Under the pieces are notes generated by a model. The model did not search any database, was not told the origin of the DNA, and saw only the letters and a program-made list of their open reading frames with translations. The position numbers and the translations under genes were made by a program. DNA of 64,000 nt from Holothuria scabra (Eukaryota > Echinodermata > Holothuroidea > Aspidochirotida > Holothuriidae): positions 2,728,001-2,792,000 of the forward strand of contig CM074179.1 in assembly GCA_037179385.1 (NCBI GenBank). The letters are read 5' to 3'. The stretch's first letter is position 1; every line of letters starts with the position of its first letter. Below are positions 61,335 to 64,000 of the stretch, piece after piece.

Positions 61335-61505
61335 CTGGACTATAAAGTCTTGTTGGCGTGGAGCGTACAGAAAATTTTGAAAAATCACGACCACTCAGAC
61401 AGTCGCCGGAAACGGCATTCCCCACCGACTTGTAAGTTGAATTCAAGCAATCATTATTTTGAGCTTTCGTTTGCCATAAAGTTTATACTTCAACAAAAAA
61501 AAATG
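61335..61505 (+). repeat. hAT hairpin module, degraded copy
   Basis: TTGGCGTGGAGCGTACAGAA, CCACTCAGACAGTCGCCGGA, ACTTGTAAGTTGAATTCAAG and ACTTCAACAAAAAAAAATG match the modules at 28.7-30.4 kb in order. The first half of the hairpin is missing. Confidence 0.55.
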
Positions 61506-62247
61506 AGTAAGTTGTAAAATTATAAATTACCAGATAAAATGAACCACTACCATTAGATGAAATGGTAATGTTAAGATTTTTTTCTTTGGAAAATGAGCTG
61601 GTATGGGCATTCTACAAACTATTTGACTTGCGACATATGATTATGATGATTATAAATTCGAGCAACTTCATTGACCGCCGGATATCCCTTCTGAACCTCA
61701 AGGGAGCATGGCAATGTATCACATGCCAGCTACCTAGCTTTTACAAGTTTCATCGAACTTTACAACGATCCCATGTATTTGAGCAGCCTGATTAGCTTAG
61801 ACTCAGAGGCTTTGGCCTACAGGCCCGAAGTTTACCTGAGCGGGAAATTGGAAGAGAATAATTGGCTCTAATAAAACCGACCTAATTTTCGCGCATTTAC
61901 CGCGCAACCGTAGAAGCCTGTATATACATAATTAATTATATGCATCCCAAACAAACAAGATGGCAAATTATTTTCTAGCCAACAAACAACCGGTCCATAT
62001 CAACGGTTTCTGCACACTTGTTCCCTACAAACCGTACGCATCATCAAATAAAAACATACCGGTGCGCAACGAAATAGAAATTAAAATCAGCGTAAAGGCC
62101 AATTCTCCGTTGTCAGCATCAACAACTATACGAGGGCTTCAATTCTTACGCGTCGCATTGTAATAACACTTAAAACATACTTGAAAATTGTAAGATGCGT
62201 TTTGTGTTTCTCCCATATGATTGTTTGTGATTGCTGTCCCTATATAC

Positions 62248-62408
62248 CAGGGGTGTGCATGTGGGTCTTGGCACATTGGTCAATCTAGCGGAGGAAGGGG
62301 GCAATGGGTGACGGTAAGACGCCACCTAATATAACCTATACCTGCTCCACTGGGGCTACCCAGATGGCCACAGCAACATGATTTGGTCCAAAATTTTGCA
62401 CACCCCTG
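62248..62408. mobile_element. 161-bp hAT-like MITE
   Basis: The ends are CAGGGGTGTGCA and TGCACACCCCTG, a perfect 12-bp inverted repeat. The flanking octamers CTATATAC and TTCTATAC match at 6 of 8 positions. Noncoding. Confidence 0.7.
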
Positions 62409-62829
62409 TTCTATACCATAATGAACCACCGTTGGAAACTGAGGCATTACTAACGTGCCGACCGTTCACAGCCATTACAGTTCATTGCATACATGGGCTG
62501 GCGTGCCGCGACAGTGTGAACAAAGTTGTCGGCAACCCTCATAACGTGATTACATAGGCCTATTGGCCGACAGCTATTCACATTATTCAAATCTTGTTGT
62601 TGTGGTCAGGAAGTTGCAGCTCCCTGTTGTGGCGAAGGTCAGGCGAGGTTCGTGTATTTGGATTTGTGTTGTGAGAGAAAGGATCAGTCTGAAAAAGCTC
62701 CTCCTTGAATATTCTCGTAGAATATTATGCTTATATTAGTGTATTTGTTATTGCTGATGTGACGAAAAGGGGGGGGGGGGGGGCTGAGGCCGTAAAAGCC
62801 CTCCTCGTTGGATCCGCGCCTGCACATGG

Positions 62830-63860
62830 TATCTAGTGGTAGGTATATATACAAAAACAATGGCCTACCTTCGCGTCTTGCACTTGTTTGAAACTGTTAC
62901 AACATTCTGCGTACTTGTAGAATGGTAAATTATTTGCCGGCAGTATGTGCGTATTTCATTTGTATGTGGATTATGCCTACAAAATAGTTCATCAAATTCT
63001 TAAGTATATTTCCCTTTATGCATGCAAAATATGTATAATATATAAAGCACCAAATCACATATTTCCACAGCAACACTCAAAAATTTCATTCTGTAGGGGG
63101 GGACATACCCTGTTCCTAATTATTTACCCTGTTGTTCCGCGTAAACAATAGATTGTGGGTAAAACAATCCAGTGATCCAAAATTGGCAGAAAGGACGAAG
63201 GGTCCGTCAGATCAATCCAGACAGGGGAGGAGCTGGGGGTTTCGTCAGAAGGGGGAGGGGAAGAATGGCCTGCAGGGGCGCTTTCAAGAGGTAGATACCA
63301 TGAGCCTTGGCATAATTTAAGTCATGGCTTTCAAATTGGCCGTTTAGTCATCACCTGGTAGAAGTATGATTTCCCATTCCTCCTGCCCCAGTATAGTTGT
63401 ATTAAAACTTAGTAATATTTTCTGTTAATTTCTTTCGCAAAGTAGTATTAAGCCGACCATTTCGATGTAAAGTCTTCCAAATATTGATCATTAAGCCTAA
63501 GTGCAACTTAAGCAAATTTGTATGCAAACTACGGCTAACTTGTATGCAAATAACCACATCAGTGATATCTATAGCAACATATTATTTGCCCACATGAATT
63601 TAATAAAAATTTCTATTAATTTAGATAAAATATTTTATGGGGTTATATGATTTCTTGATTTATAGGGTAAAAGTTACGCTAAAGTAGACTTTTTTTTATA
63701 ATGAAGTCTTCATAGGAATCTCACCGTTATCTAATTGTTTGGACCAAATATTTCAATAAAAAAGGGGGGTCAGTATGAAGCTTACATGTTAGCATCTTTA
63801 GCAAGTGTTTTACGGGACTTTTGCGGATATTATAAGAGATGAAAAACACGGTCAGGGAAC
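62830..63860. other. non-coding stretch, no gene recognised
   Basis: AT-rich, with a G run before it (62,769) and short shadow ORFs. No splice-supported exon was identified. Confidence 0.4.
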
Positions 63861-63865
63861 GCATT

Positions 63866-63914
63866 TTTGGTTCCTTGCATTAGCAAAAGGAACCAATGCA
63901 GTCAGGTTGGCATG

Positions 63915-63948
<34 letters not shown>

Positions 63949-64000
63949 AACATTTGTAAATGTTGGAAATCGAGGTAATTTGTCTGGTAACACACCTTCC
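63866..64000 (+). repeat. (GT)n-headed repeat, truncated by the window end
   Basis: TTTTTGGTTCCTTGCATTAGC, CAGTCAGGTTGGCATGTGTG and a GT run match the head of the repeat at 50.53 kb. The body lies outside the window. Confidence 0.65.

Larger units (their letters stand above)
60652..62822. mobile_element. possible 2.2-kb element with CAGGCGCGGATCCA ends
   Basis: CAGGCGCGGATCCA at 60,652 and TGGATCCGCGCCTG at 62,809-62,822 are the same 14-bp terminus as the MITE at 8,210. The flanks share CACAT directly outside each end. No transposase was found inside. The region overlaps the right part of another candidate (60,374-61,187), so two partial elements are also possible. Confidence 0.4.

Overview
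This is a eukaryotic, intron-containing, AT-rich and heavily repeat-laden genomic window. There are no bacterial-type operons, CRISPR arrays or rRNA genes. The repeat content (GIY-YIG Penelope-like retroelement, hAT and TTAA-flanked DNA transposons and MITEs, (GT)n modules followed by AGGTCA-type half-sites, frequent TAGGCCTA and TAACGTTA words) together with a death-effector-like domain gene points to a marine invertebrate. An echinoderm such as a sea cucumber is my best guess, but this is inference and not proof. Most open frames of 60-100 codons in the window look like chance.

0-26 kb: almost entirely non-coding. Dispersed repeats include a G/C-run hAT-like MITE at 2.4 kb, two copies of a SINE-like repeat (2.7 and 5.9 kb), an AT-rich subrepeat element beginning near 7.19 kb, a 153-bp MITE at 8.2 kb, two copies of a ~590-bp LTR-like repeat (8.96 and 12.3 kb), a GTAC-rich tandem array at 14.8 kb, an inverted-repeat MITE at 20.7 kb and TTAA-flanked MITEs. 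The last two exons of an unidentified minus-strand gene probably lie at 22.5-23.5 kb; their reading phases agree and AATAAA follows.

26-47 kb: a nested transposon cluster at 26.8-31.1 kb (third LTR-like copy, hAT hairpin repeats, frameshifted hAT transposase relic, inverted copy of the 7.2-kb element), a 189-bp hAT MITE, an isolated exon-like ORF at 34.2 kb, a complete 1,315-bp hAT element with a perfect 8-bp target duplication at 36,977-38,291, a possible first exon at 41.3 kb, and a 922-bp TTAA-flanked element at 43,890-44,811.

47-64 kb: the genic part. A beta-propeller-like exon (49,706-50,513) probably ends in a short exon at 51,556-51,612. It is followed on the same strand by a gene with a death-effector-like domain exon (52,423-52,696), a short exon (57,979-58,070), a 127-residue coiled-coil exon (59,120-59,500) and an exon ending near 60,372. 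All junctions keep frame. The 5.3-kb intron after the DED exon carries a tRNA-like sequence, several (TA)n tracts and an antisense Penelope-like element whose RT/GIY-YIG frame is intact except for one in-frame stop. Two hammerhead-ribozyme-like motifs lie on the element's strand. The DED plus coiled-coil layout next to a propeller gene suggests death-fold signalling or innate immunity, but no function is proven here.
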